A stretch of 64,000 bases of DNA from Phaffia rhodozyma (GCA_014706385.1 JACGZH010000010.1:310001-374000); one strand, 5' to 3'; shown: positions 1 through 12,087, counted from the stretch's first letter. Translations and numbers: made by a program. Notes: a model not told the origin generated them from the letters alone.

Positions 1-3000
1 AAAATTTGAGGGAAAGACTCTCCAGGAGGGAGGAGGAGAAGAGGTGCATACTCACATCTGGAAAACGTAATCGTTGATGACTGGGATGTAGACGATTGGG
101 AAAACGACGAGACTGCAGATTCCGACCGACCAGAGCAGGATCTTGTTATCCGTCAGCTTCATCTGGAAGATACTCTTCTCGAGTGATTTGCACTCTAGCG
201 AATGAACCATCGCAAGCAGCATCAACGTCGAAAACGCGGCGGACCGTCCGTGGAAGATGTTTTGACATTGAGAAGCGTTGTAATGCCCATCGTTACATTC
301 CAGACCGATCTGCCCTTTCCCGCCGTTAAGGACGGTACCCCAAACGACGATCACAAAGTTTACGATCGTTAGACCTCCGATAAGGAAGCCATAGAAGAAC
401 AAGTCGAGCCACCAGAAGGTCGTAAATATCGTTCGGAAATCCCCTGGGTTTCGAAGCATTGCATCCTTCGCGGCTAGTGATTTGGAAGGAGGGAAGTGAT
501 TAAGGAAGCGGTCGGTCAATAACGAATACAGACTAGGGAGACGATCAAAAGAAAAAGAAAGAAAAAAGCTACATACTAGGCTCAAGACCAAGTGCTAAAG
601 CAGGCGGACCGGCACAAATTGTGTTGATAAAGAGAGCAGCAACCGGAGAAAGAGGGTACACAGAGTTTCCGGTAGGATCTTTGAAAGCAAGACCGACCAC
701 TAAGAAACAATAAACCCTGGTGATCAGCAAACATTGATTGAACGGGTCGCCAGCTTAAAAGGAAGAGGTGCAAAATACATACAAAGGACCAAGACTTCGG
801 CAATGTTTCCAGATAGTAAGAAGAGGAGGAACTTGGAAAGGTTCGTCAACACTCCTCGTCCCTTTCGAATAGCTCGGATGATGGTTGCTGTAGGAGCCCC
901 AGAACAAGACAAGGGTCAGTAATTCAGCGCGCATGTATATATGAGGGGTGTCGACAACGGTTTGAGGCTTACCAAAGTTATCATCAGCGCTGTATTGATG
1001 ATAGACAAGAGTATGAAGAATGGTCAGGTGTGATTGATATAAAACTTGAATGGGACAACTAAGAAGGAATACGTACAGCACGACCTCAGCGGCTCCCTTG
1101 GCCACATCAGATCCAGCTTCTCCCATAGCGAACCCCTATGAAAGGACAAACAGGAGATTATGAGCAATCAGATATACCAAAACGAGACACGATTAAAGAC
1201 TTTTTCCTCTGAACTTACAACATCAGCTCGCTTGAGGGCAGGGCAATCGTTAACGCCTACAAGAGAAACAAGGCGGGAATGCGGGTGTTGGCTTTTGTTT
1301 GAATTGCAAGACTGAGCCAAATGACTTACCATCTCCAGTCATGATTGTCGTACACTGCATACCAAACTTGGACCGTCGGTGAATAGCCTCGACCATTCGT
1401 ACCTTTGTATCGGGAGCTATCAAGGAAAAAAAGAGTCAAGATCAGATCCAAACTCGGCAGACTGATCGGAAAGACGGCATGACTCACCGCACCGGGCGAC
1501 AACTAGAGGAAGTTCGGGCAAAGCGTCAATCTGATCTTCAGTAAGAGCATCAAACTGCTGTCCGGTCATGACGCAGTTTTGGGGTGAGGTTTCGTTCAAG
1601 ATACCGACGGCCTTGGAGATAGCGGTGGCAGTAGCAGGATGATCTCCGGTCAACATCCGAGGAGTGATCCCAGCCTTGATGGCATCCAACACGGCACCCT
1701 TAGATTGAGGTCGGGGTGGGTCGCTAAAGGCAAAAGAAAAGAAACGACGTTGATCAGAGCCAGAAATTTGGACCGTTTTTAGGAGGATAGCTAACGTACT
1801 AGATACCAGCCAGTCCAAGGAAGCAAACCCCGGTCTCCAGTTCGTCTCGGGGCATTGCCTTGATCTCGGCCTCTCGCGCAATGGGTACGAGTTTTCCAGA
1901 GAGCGCCAAGACTCGGAGTCCTTCGGCAGCAAGCTGTCATTTTCAAGTCAAACCCAAACTGGTTCAGAAGGTTGTCCAGTGAAGATTTGAGAAGCATGAG
2001 AAGAACTGACCTTATCCATTCGGTGAATGATCTGTTGCCGATTTTCGTCGGTCAGCTTGACCTGATTCTCGGGGCTGAGTCCGATGAAGGCACATCGATC
2101 CAGAACTCTTTCAACAGCTCCTTTCATAAAGATGAACATGTCTTGAGTAGATTCTTCAGCGTTCAGAGCTTCAAATTTCCAGGCCTTGAAGAGATGGTGT
2201 GAGAAGGTTTGAGTAGAGATTAGGTTCCACTGGCTGCCGTCCAAGTTTTAAGAGTATTCAGTAGAAACTCACAGTGCTCATTCTCTTCACAGTGCTATCG
2301 AACGGATGCTCGATAACCATCGAGTAGTTTCCAGGGACCTGAGTTGGGTGATTCTTCAGAGTCTCATCCGTTCGAGAATCCAGAGTGTTCAACATGAGCT
2401 CATCGTGGTGGTGGGATTTGTCATGCCTCTTGTGGGTCATGTGTGGCTTACCCATCCCAAGTTTATGGGCAAATACTTGGAGCGCGATTTCTATAGATAT
2501 CGTCGGCCAAACAAAAGACACGCATGAGTGATTTTCAGCGAAAGAAACCATATACAATAGACTAATAAATCCTGAAAGGGAGACATACCAGTAGCATCTC
2601 CACTAGCTTGCCATTTGCCTTCGTCTCCTTTATGAATAACTGCCATGTTGCAAAGTGAGGCGCACAAGACCAAATTCTTGAAGTTCTCCTCAATCTCAGA
2701 AATTCGAACGATATCCTCAGAATCCATCTCGTCGTCATCATCGTCATCATTGCTGAGCTGAAGTTGGGTATCAGAGGAGCTCTGAGTGTTTTTCCGGGAG
2801 GGAATTCGAGGAAGTGCGCGGACCAATCCTCTAGGATAGAACGGGCTTTTAGAAGAATATCGTGGAAAACGGCAAACAGGTGCGTTGGCACTTTTAAGAT
2901 AAGATCAGAGAGGTAATAGAAGAGGTACGAAGAGAAAACATACTCAGATCCGCTCTCGGCGGTGTAAGCTTGCCCACGAGTTGTGTCGATCAAGCTAGAA

Positions 3001-4880
3001 CTCTTGTCGGCCTGGAAAGAAGACTCGGCCGGAATCCAAGCCTTCTTGACGACTAGGTTTTCACAGAGAGAAATAGAAGGCGTTGATGCGTTAGTCAGAA
3101 AATAACTAGAACTGGGAGAGCAAGCCAAAGTACGTACCCATCTTTCCGACGGTAATCGTTCCAGTCTTATCCGAGCAGATATCAGTCACAGTTGAAAGAG
3201 ACTCGATAGCATCCATCCTTCTGACCAACGCGTTCCTCTTCGAAAGCTCCTGAGCGGCGTTCGACAAGGTAAGTGACACGACAGCAATCAGTGAGGCAGG
3301 CAGAATCGAGACGGCAGTGGCGACGGCATAAGCTAGAGAGAGAAAGTTGTTAGAAAGTTTTAACGCTAGTGTGTCTTTAACAAAGGAAAAGGAAATCCAA
3401 TCAAACACGTGGATACGAACTGGCAATAGAGAACGGAATGTCACTAAATCCGGTACTGGCGACGACGATGAATGCGAGGAGTAGTGCCCAACCGAGAAGG
3501 ATATACGCGAGCTTGTTGAGCCTATCGCAGGAAGAAAGGAGCGAAGAAAAACAATGAGAAGGAGTTAGACATCATAAGGTGCGTTGTTTTTGTTCTTGAT
3601 CTGGCAAACAGGAGGAGTGAGAGCATACTTGATCTGGAGTTTGGATGTTCCGGCGGTTCCCATGATGACTTTGAACTTGTACCACTTTGCTCGCCAGCCT
3701 TTATCTTTGATCGTCTCTTTTCGTTCCATGGCCTCAGCAATCTTTCCGAGCTCAGTGTTCATTCCAGTTCCGGTAACCAGACATCTAGCTCGGCCTTTGG
3801 TGACAGTGCTTCCGGAGAAGACCTAGTAAAGAAGTCCTAGAGATGTCAGCTTTGTCCACAACAAACCATTAGAAGAGACAAGAGCATGAACGAACCATAT
3901 TCTTTCGGTCTCCAACCGGGCAGTCGGGAACATCTAGGATATCGGCTTTCTTACCAACGGGCAGGGATTCTCCAGTGAGAAGAGCTTCGTCGGTCTCCAA
4001 CGAGGACACGTACTCGGGCAAGACCCGAGCGTCTGCTGGAACGACATCGCCGTTTTTTAGCAATATGATATCTCCTCTGTTGGAAGAGAGTTGATAAGAT
4101 TTGCGAGGAGGGGGGCGTGAAAAGGTTATTTATTAGCCGCGGCACAATAAGAAAGCTGTACGATAGATATGAACACTAAGAACGGGACGAACGGAACAAC
4201 CTCCTCGACCTGAATGATTGACGCTATTCCATCTCGTCCATTCTTGTTTCTGATGACCTCCGCAACTGGACTGCCAACGGATGACAATGCGGCCACCGTC
4301 TTTTCGGCCTTCCATTCTTGGGAGAACCCAACAGAGACGTTAAGGATGACTAGCGCGGCGATGACACCTGCTTCGATCCAATCTTGCGTACCAAACGAAA
4401 CAGCCATACTCATGAGGAGCACGATTGTCATCGCATTGGCCACCTGTCGGAGCAGGAGCTTTGTCGCCTATAGAATGAAAAGATCATTTTCCGCCGTGCA
4501 AAAGATGAACGTGGGCAACGATAGAAATAATGTAGACAACATCATGAAGTGCTTTGTGATCAGCTACAGAACCATGTTATTTCAAAAGCCAAGCTTAAGA
4601 GAGCAGATGAATCAAAGATAACGACATCTAGAAATGAAAGGTAAAGAAACATCGAAAGAAAAAAATCAATTAGGCCAAGGATCAAGAAACTCACCGAAGG
4701 AGGCTTTGGAGGTTTTATCTGGTTTGGGCCATAAACGGCCTGTAGTTCTTTGACTTTTGACTCGTGAAGTCCTGATTGGATATTGGATTCAAGAGCATGG
4801 ATGAGATCTTCTGCCAAGGTGATATGTGCGGGACCGGGAAGCGGTGGGGCAGGTGCTACAAATTGTGTTGATTTTGCCAT
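1..4880 (-). CDS. ENA-type (IID) P-type Na+/K+-transporting ATPase, partial at 3' end
   Basis: Multi-pass plasma-membrane cation pump of the fungal ENA/ACU group, which expels or moves Na+ and K+ at the cost of ATP. The start at 4880 gives a cytosolic N-terminus with a cation-ATPase N-domain pattern ending in KPPS before a GTGAGT donor near 4694. Exons then supply the transmembrane/actuator part (LLTGESLPVGKK near 3970), the phosphorylation site DICSDKTGT (near 3170), MLTGDHPATATAI (near 1660) and the hinge MTGDG-VNDCPALKRAD (near 1350-1225). GEAGSDVAKGAAEVVL follows at 1125-1080, and the C-terminal membrane helices at 600-60 include CAGPPALALGLE and LIGGLTIVNFVIVVWG. A donor at about 55 shows that the last exon(s) lie beyond base 1. 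A 17-nt microexon (973-989) encodes ADDNF. Known for the family: ENA pumps give salt and alkaline tolerance; ACU relatives mediate high-affinity K+/Na+ uptake. I cannot separate the two from sequence alone, so no symbol is given. Confidence 0.9.
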
Positions 4881-5779
4881 TCTGTTCTTTCTTATACAAA
4901 GACGGGCAAAAGTGAACAGGCAAAGGTTGGGAAGAGAGAAAAGAGGTGGTTGATTCCAGTTGTGCTCGTTCTCTATTTACGCTAGAGATTGATTGGGATA
5001 TTTGATTATGTCGGAAAGGAATGGATAGGGATCCGACTAATATTGTGGCAAAGATTGATGAAGGAAAAGAGAGAAAGAAAGAATGCTCCTAGACCTGAGA
5101 TAAGGCTCTTTATATCAGGCGAACTTCGATCAGAGATACCCTCCAGTCCCCCAAGGAAACCCATGATATGCTTTGCCGCCAATGTATCTGAGTAACGAAA
5201 GAGAAGAGGGAGAGTGCGCAAGTCCAAGAAGCAGAAGGGTAGGAAGCATAATCGGAGGTTGCCAAGAAGGAAACGCCAAGAGACCGGCCGAATAGATGAT
5301 CTCATCAGATTTCGTGCCAGGGCCATGCTTATCTCCCGGGCCGGAGCCGGCGAGTCGATCAAGCCGGTGTAACCATCAAGTGTGCCGATCCACGGAGTCA
5401 CGTCGGCCGAACGGCAACACGCGTGTCTCACTATCTGTTCGCGCGGTCGTTAAACTCCACCATATTCTTGGCATACACACATACAAACATATAATTCAGA
5501 AATATCTTGGGAACCAACTCTTCTTTCTTTTTACTGGGCAAACAGTACAAGTAATGAAGCAGCGATAGAATGCGGTAGATCCGAAACCATCAGAGCTTAC
5601 CCAAGCCAAGTTCTTTGCTAGGCTTGGCGTTTTCCCTTGCATGTCGGGTACATGTCAGTCTTCATGGTATCGACGCGTTCTATTCGCGTCGCTATCTCGC
5701 CACTATTTCAAGTCAATCGTCCTCATCCAAGATCACGGCTGGTATGAAGAACGTAAGGACTCCTCCGTTCTGAACCATA
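4881..5779. promoter_or_regulatory. Intergenic: 5' region of the cation ATPase and 3' flank of HUS1
   Basis: About 900 bases between two minus-strand genes. The right part is the HUS1 3' flank; the left part must hold the ATPase promoter and leader. I see no conserved protein, RNA gene or clear operator. Open frames here (for example 5006-5431 minus) lack recognisable domains. Confidence 0.5.
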
Positions 5780-7344
5780 TCACCTGGATGGTATAGAAGT
5801 CGATGACAACGATGGTGAGAATAAGATAAGAGGGAGGAATGCACGGGTGAGGGAGAACGAACCGATGTACAAGTAGATGATCAACGAATGATTCTCGCAT
5901 ATACCTATAGTATATAGACAAATCAAACAAAGGAACGATCCTTAAGTGAGCATGTTGAATTCTCATAGTTCACCACATCGGAAGGACAAACAGGCGATCG
6001 TCGAGCCCTGAATGCAATGGGCGTTGAGAAAGCGGAGAAGAGACTTGATCGAAACGAGCGTGTTGAAGAAGTGGCCTGGAGGAGGTTGACTCCTATCCTG
6101 TGTTGACTGGGAGTCTGAGTTGACTATATTGGGTTTATTACAAGGAGGCATGTTTTTATTTGAGTTGGTTATGACAACTTGCAAAGTGGACAGAACGGAA
6201 GATGACTGATAAAAAGATGAGAGGAGAAAGACCTTTGGGGACGTTTAAACCTTTCCATGATGTTCTCACTTCGACGCCGTTCCGTTCATCCCTGCCTGCT
6301 TCTAGCTTGAGCTCCCCCAAGTTATTAGCCGAGACAGATACGTGAGAAGACAGTCTAGAAAGATGGTCTGTCACCGTCCTCAACGAGCTTAAAGGTGGAA
6401 GGACGATGTGGATCTTTTGAGAAGAGAAAAAGAGACGCGTCAAAATAGATGGCTTGATGACGAGCTATAGAGGAGGGAAACATGAAGGACACACGTCGGG
6501 TTCAGGACATAACGGTTCTTTGAGCTGCTCAACTTCTGGTGTCTTGAGTACTTTGATGTGTAGCTCGTGAGATAACGGCGGCGGTCGGTTGAGCCGCGAC
6601 TGTATGAAAGGAATGAACGTGTTAACGCCTTGTTCAGCTTATCAGTCCTGAGTTCAAGGCACTCAAAAGAGAGAAGGGAGGTGATCTTGTAGAGAGAAGA
6701 AGGAGGCAGAGGAAGAGGAAGGACAAACATCGCCTCCAATTTCCCATACGAGCATTGGTTTCATCACCGCCGGCGCACCCGGTTCACTACCGGTAAGAGC
6801 CGTCGGTTGACCAACAGGTCGCTTCGCCAGCTTGACCACCACCTCACCTTTGCCTTCGAGTGCGAGGGCGGACTTGAGAACGGTGAGGAGGGGCTGGATG
6901 AGGATCGAGATATGGATCTCGTTTGCCTGGTTGGATTCTATTCGGTATGAAGAAAAAATCAAATCCTATCAGAGTAGGTTTGTGAGCTGTGAGTGGTCAA
7001 GGAGGTGAGAAAACAAAAGACACGGGAGCTCACCTGATTCACCTGGCTACATGGGGAAGGTTGTTTTTTGTTGTTTTTTTGTTTTCGAAAGAGAAGACGG
7101 CAGAAGAAAGATCAACCGAGGAGCCAAACCAAAACGGGATATCTATCAGCCAGGATCTTTGACTCTTTAAACTACCACGGATGACATACCTCCAAACCTG
7201 GACGCCTCCCTCGGTCTCGTCGTGGCAGATGAGATGCATCTTGTCGGCTGAAAACTTGAGGATACATTTCTTGGAGAGTTTGGAGATCGACTGAACGATC
7301 TGCACGAAGGTTGAGACCTCTGAGACGACTGCTCGAAAACGCAT
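5780..7344 (-). CDS. HUS1: Checkpoint clamp subunit HUS1 (9-1-1 complex)
   Basis: Hus1 is one of three subunits of the PCNA-like Rad9-Rad1-Hus1 clamp, loaded at damaged DNA to activate the checkpoint kinase. The start at 7344 gives the family hallmark MRFRA, followed by LSKKCILKFSADKMHLIC. Exon 1 ends at 7190 in phase 2. A 13-nt microexon (7034-7046) gives SQVNQ. The exon from 6965 gives DLIFSSYRIESNQANEIHI, a textbook Hus1 core. Later exons give LKEPLCPEPD, IHIVLPPLSSLRTV and FNTLVSIKSLLRFL. The last exon is short: the intron 5905-5991 (GTTTGT to CTATAG) joins STIAC to ICENHSLIIYLYIG, the conserved C-terminal strand, and translation ends at 5780-5782. Every junction keeps frame and restores the family pattern. 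The gene is divergent from the WSC protein gene. Confidence 0.93.
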
Positions 7345-8783
7345 TACCTAGATCTGACCAACTAGGACGTCTCTGAGCGGGTGTAGGAACCGTATAAAAT
7401 CGTGCGTATAGGCGTGGGTCAGTGCGTGTGGACTTTTGTGGCTGGGTGAGATGAATGAGAGATGACAGTATATGGTTAGGGTTAACAGATGCTGTACGCA
7501 ACGTTCAGAACGATCGAAAATCTGTGTGGCAACAGCACACACGTGCCACACCATTTTGACAAGGTTAATCAATATACCGATCGGCGGAAGATCATGTTGT
7601 TTACTGCGGAGTATCAGGCGGTTCATCGCGGTCGGAAGCCAAACATTCGGATTAACAAGAAGCGATCGACACTCCACTGAGACGACTGTCTGGGATCTGA
7701 ACCTAGCTCAAGTTTCTGCTCTGTTTATCTTGACTCTTTTCGGTTGACGCTCTCTGTTTGTTCCTACGAGTTTCTCCTTGTGTTGAAGTTGTTCGTTCTT
7801 AATCCTATTGGGATTTTTCAGACTTTGTTATTTCGAAACCGTAAAGATTATCCAGCACAAGCAAGCGGATGCATGCCGTGGCACTCAGGCACCTCAGCAC
7901 GCGGATATGCAGCCATCCACCACACCCTACTGTTAAACATGCCTAGTGGAGTAATACTCAGTATTGTCGCAAAAGGAAAGTTCTGTTGGGCATAAACAAA
8001 CGACCATCACAGGTTTCCATCTTGTTTATCCAATGGAGTTTCTATTCTGTATCTTGTACGTGGCGTTCGTGTCAGCGAATTTTATTCCTTGACTTCCAAA
8101 CTCTTTCTCCTTGTGTGCCATGTTTTTAATCTGTTTGGACTGATTCACCTTGATCGAACTATCGATCGTCAATCTGCTCTCTCTGTCCGGTCAAGTGCCG
8201 CCGCTTCGGTTCTCTTTTCTGTTTCGATCGTACCTAATCTTTCTCTGTTCTTCTTCTTCCATTCTGGATCAATCAGGTTTCATCTGGAACAACTTTCGCG
8301 CTCACTTCATTGACTTTTGGACATCGCTCGAAACGGATTAGGATTCACTCTCTTCATCTATTTTTGTTGTACCTTTTCCGCCTTGTTATCCATTTGCCTT
8401 GCCTTGCTTCTTTCGCTCCGGCACAACCTTACCGGTTTTTCCGCTCTCCTCTTCCTTCCATTCTCTCTCCTTCTCCTACCATCGATTTGTTGTCTTTGTT
8501 TTATCGGAGGGTGAGGTGTAAACATATTGACACTGACCTTCACCAGGCTGGACCTGCTTTTTTCGATCCCCTTCCACATTGTCTTCGTTCTTACTCCTAT
8601 ATAAGCAACCCTTCTTTCTTACCACCTTCCTTCTTCTCTTTTCTCCATCCTCATCGCCACTCTCTCTTCTTGTTTCTCATTCCTACCTTTGGACTAGATT
8701 TAGTATATCCAGACCCATACGCAACCCAACCTAACTTGGTTCACCTACTTAATTATCTTACTATACATATATCTCACTTCATC
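7345..8783. promoter_or_regulatory. Divergent promoter region between HUS1 and the WSC protein gene
   Basis: About 1.4 kb between two start codons facing away from each other. The right half (8590-8700) is strongly pyrimidine-rich, as is common before transcription start sites of well-expressed fungal genes. A TTAGGGTT element lies at about 7478-7486, some 130 bases upstream of the HUS1 start. The open frame that begins at 8310 simply runs into the WSC signal peptide. Its upstream part is CT-rich and non-protein-like, so I treat it as leader. No RNA gene seen. Confidence 0.5.
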
Positions 8784-11555
8784 ATGTTCTCCCTCTCCAC
8801 TCTCACTTCACTTCCTTTCCTCTTCCTCCTTCTCTCCTCCGTGCCGGTCGAGGCCGCCTACCCAGGAGCCTCATCCAGACGTCACTCCAAGCCGCCTTCA
8901 CGAGCACTTGCGCTTCAGAACCGGGCATCGGCATCCTACTCAGGATGGTCCGATCTTGGTTGCGTGACCGAGGGAACTTCGGGAACTCGAGCTCTCGTCG
9001 GCTACGCCCAGCAGGGAGTTGCCAGTCTCACCATCCCGGCCTGTCTTCAGACTTGCGCTACCATGGGTTACTCCTACGCCGGTTTGGAGTGTAAGTCGTG
9101 TCATTCTCACATCCTTCTCTTCTCTCCCTTGGCTTCTCTCTGCTATAACTGACGCGCTCTGGGTCATCTCCTTCCTTTCCCTTAGATGGTAACGAGTGCT
9201 ACTGTGCCGATTCGTTAGGCAACAGCGGAGGACAGCCTACATTGTCTTCCAACTGCGCCAAGCCTTGCACCGGAGACTCGAGCACGTCGTGCGGAGGGTA
9301 AGTCCTACACGCGTCTTTCTCTACTCCCAATTCAAAATACTTTCTTCCTTAATTCTGACGTGTCTTCCCCTTCTCTTCGACAGAACCAACTATTTGAACC
9401 TCTACCAGAGCACACAGACCTGCACCAACACCACTACTCCTTCGACGAGCACCAACACTTCGGTTTCCGAATGGAGCGCAATAGGCTGCTACGCCGACTC
9501 GTCCTCCTACGTCCTCCAGGGTTACTCAGTTTTCACCGACGCAAACACTCCCGAGTTCTGCCAGGCTACTTGCAAGACCGCCGGGTTCGCGTACGCCGGT
9601 GTCGAATGTTCGTCATCTCTATCTTCCTTTTCTTGCCATCCTTCTGTCCCACCATACTCTTTGCTAATGGTTCTTGGTCTCATCTTTCAGACGGAAACCA
9701 GTGCTACTGTGGAAACAGCTTGGTCAGCACTGCCAGCTCTGGACCTGCTTCCTCGGGATGTGACATGGCCTGTGCCGGTTAGTTAGTTTTTCACTCTTTC
9801 TCTTATACTTGTTCTTTTCTTAACCGTTCATTCTTTTCCTTTCTCGTGTATAGGTGATTCGAGCTTGACCTGCGGTGGAACATGGAGAGTCCAGTTGTAC
9901 AAATACATCAAGGCTGCCGTTACCAGTAGCAGCGCTTCTGCCAGCCCCAGCTACGGTGCCAGCGCTTCTGCCAGCCCCAGCTACGGTGCCAGCGCTTCTG
10001 CCAGCCCCAGCTACGGTGCCAGCGCTTCTGCCAGCCCCAGCTACGGTGCCAGCGCTTCTGCCAGCCCCAGCTACGGTGCCAGCGCTTCTGCCAGCCTCGG
10101 TCCTTACCCTAGCGCCAGTGCCGTCCCAAGTGCTGTCCAAAGTGGTTACTCGAGTGCCATGGCTAGTGAGAGTCTGAAAGCTTGGTCCAGTGCCATGTCT
10201 AGTTCCAAGGCCATGTCCAGTGCCGGTGCCAGTGCCAGCGCGAGCTACTACTCCAGCGCCATGGCCGGCTACTACTCGAGTGCCGCCCCGACTAGCACCA
10301 GTGCGAGAGCGAGTGCGACTCCTAGCGCTAGCGCCTCGGCCAAGGCTTCGATCACCTCTGGAGCTACCACCTGGTCCGATCTTGGCTGTGTGACTGACTC
10401 GGATGTCCGACTCCTTTCTGGTTACTGGGGAACCATTGATGCGGCCACTCCTGAATCTTGCATTGCTACTTGCTTGTCTATGGGTTTCACCTACGCTGCC
10501 ACCGAGTACTACTCCCAATGCTTGTGCGGCTCTGACGTCGTCTCCGGTCTTGGTGTCTCTGTCGCCGATGACCAGTGCAATACCCCTTGCTCCGGAGACT
10601 CTTCTGTCTCTTGCGGAGGAACTTACAGGGCTAACCTCTACCACCTCGTCGAAGGAACCGCATCCACTGTCACTATCTCCGCGCCTACCGGAATGGAATA
10701 CGTCGGTTGCTACTCTGATCCTTCTTCGGTTGACAGGGTTCTTACTGGAACTAGTTCCTCGACTGACGATATGAGTAAGTTTCTATCATATTCACGTCTA
10801 GTTTGTCTCGACAGTCTGAAAGTAGGTATGCTAATGCTTGTATCTTTTTTGACTTAATTAGCCATCGAAAAGTGTTCTAGTACTTGCACTGCTGCTGGAT
10901 ACATGTACGCCGGAGTCGAGTGTACGTCTTTCTTCTTCCTTCTTTCTCCGATCAGGCTCTTTTGTTCTCGTTCTCAATCAATGCTAATCCGCTTCGTCAT
11001 TTCTTTCACTACCGATCTTGTTTATCAACAGACGGAACTCAATGCTGTTAGTATCGCTTTATTCCTTTTTCCCTCCCCTCTTGTCTCGGTTGAAAGGACT
11101 TTCTTTCTGACCAAGTCTTTCTACGTCATTTGTTTACATAAATATCGAAAAACCGAAACAACAACACAGACTGTGGATCTTCGCTCTCCACCACCACTAC
11201 CGCTCCTAACTGCAACATGGCTTGCGGAGGTGATAGTACTGAGATGTGTGGAGGACATTACGCCATTTCTGTCTTCAAATCTACCTCAACCATCAGCTCC
11301 GCGGCTTCCAGTATCAGCGCAGTCACTTCCTCGGTTGCTTCTTCCTCTGCAGTCGCATCATCGGTTGCTTCCTCCTCTGCAGTCACTTCCTCGGTTGCTT
11401 CTTCGTCTGCCTCTTCGTCTGCCTCTTCGTCTGCCTCATCGTCTGCCTCATCGTCTGCCTCATCGTCTGCCTCATCGTCTGCCTCTTCTGCAGAACCATC
11501 CTCTGCAGCGCCGTCCTCTGTAGCCGCCTCAGCCGCCTCCTCGGCAGTTGCTTAA
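8784..11555 (+). CDS. Secreted four-domain WSC protein with Ser/Ala-rich linkers
   Basis: Extracellular cysteine-rich carbohydrate-binding-type protein. The start at 8784 gives a clear signal peptide (FLFLLLSSVPVEA). Splicing across about seven introns yields four WSC domains, each with the pattern GC...C...C...AG.E.YG..CYC...C...C.GD....CGG. They begin near 8945, 9470, 10373 and 10690. Between domains 2 and 3 lies a Ser/Ala/Tyr linker with perfect 30-bp repeats (9931-10096). The tail after domain 4 (11280-11552) is almost pure Ser/Ala with a 12-bp repeat. A 15-nt microexon (11032-11046) completes domain 4. No transmembrane helix or hydrophobic GPI tail is visible, so unlike yeast Wsc sensors it is probably released or wall-bound and heavily O-glycosylated. 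Family knowledge: WSC domains bind glycans and also occur in stress sensors, glyoxal oxidases and glucanases. No catalytic domain is present here. Confidence 0.9.
9931..10096 (+). repeat. Perfect 30-bp coding minisatellite, about 5.5 copies
   Basis: Five identical 30-base units start at 9931, 9961, 9991, 10021 and 10051, followed by about 16 bases of a sixth. Each unit encodes SASASPSYGA in the WSC protein linker. Zero divergence between units indicates recent expansion or homogenisation, and copy number is likely to vary between strains. Confidence 0.97.
11399..11488 (+). repeat. 12-bp coding tandem repeat in the Ser/Ala tail
   Basis: Repeated TCTGCCTCNTCG units (about seven, alternating TTC and ATC variants) encode SASS in tandem near the C-terminus of the WSC protein. 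The array is low-complexity and in frame. Confidence 0.9.
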
Positions 11556-12087
11556 CGACGATGGTGGTAAACCCAGAGTCTCTCTTTCTCTTCTCTTCTA
11601 GATGATTTTTTATCTTTCCTTTTCCTCTCTATCTCTTGATCCTCTTTCCTTAGGTTTAATCCTGTCTATCCTTCTCTTCTCTCTTCTATCTTCTATCTAC
11701 TCTTCGGCTCTGATCTATCTTACTGTATCAATATATCTTCTCCTCTCTGCCTTATCGAGGTGAGCTTCTCAGACGCTCGGTCGTTTGTTTTTGTTCATCT
11801 CAACTGTATTCTAGTTGTCTTCCTATCCATTCTATCCACCGCCTGTTACATAATTACCCCTTCTCTTATCTCTAACAAATCCTATCACGGACTTCTTGCC
11901 TATCTACCTTATACATCAGAAAGTAGTGGCTTCTATATAAATCATAATGTGTCTCACTGTCTGTTCTCAGCTCATCTTTCGGTCCATTCTCTCTTGAGTA
12001 AGAAAAAAAAGAAAGAGGAAAAACATATATAATTAACTGGCATAGAGAGAACATCAGATGTTGACAACGATGGAAAGAGAGAAGCTT
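11556..12087. other. Convergent intergenic region, WSC gene and SPT3
   Basis: 3' untranslated and terminator region of two convergent genes. It is CT-rich near the WSC stop and has an A-rich run near 12003-12025. No gene or RNA recognised. Confidence 0.5.

Noticed and set aside
5006..5431. 141-codon minus-strand open frame upstream of the cation ATPase
   Set aside because: No recognisable domain, atypical composition, and it lies where the ATPase promoter must be.
8310..8783. Upstream extension of the WSC open frame
   Set aside because: The extension is CT-rich and Phe/Ser/Leu-rich with no protein features, while ATG 8784 starts a clean signal peptide.
9931..10096. Regular 30-base repeats as a CRISPR-like array
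   Set aside because: Units are directly contiguous without spacers, are in frame, and encode a Ser-rich linker in a eukaryotic gene.
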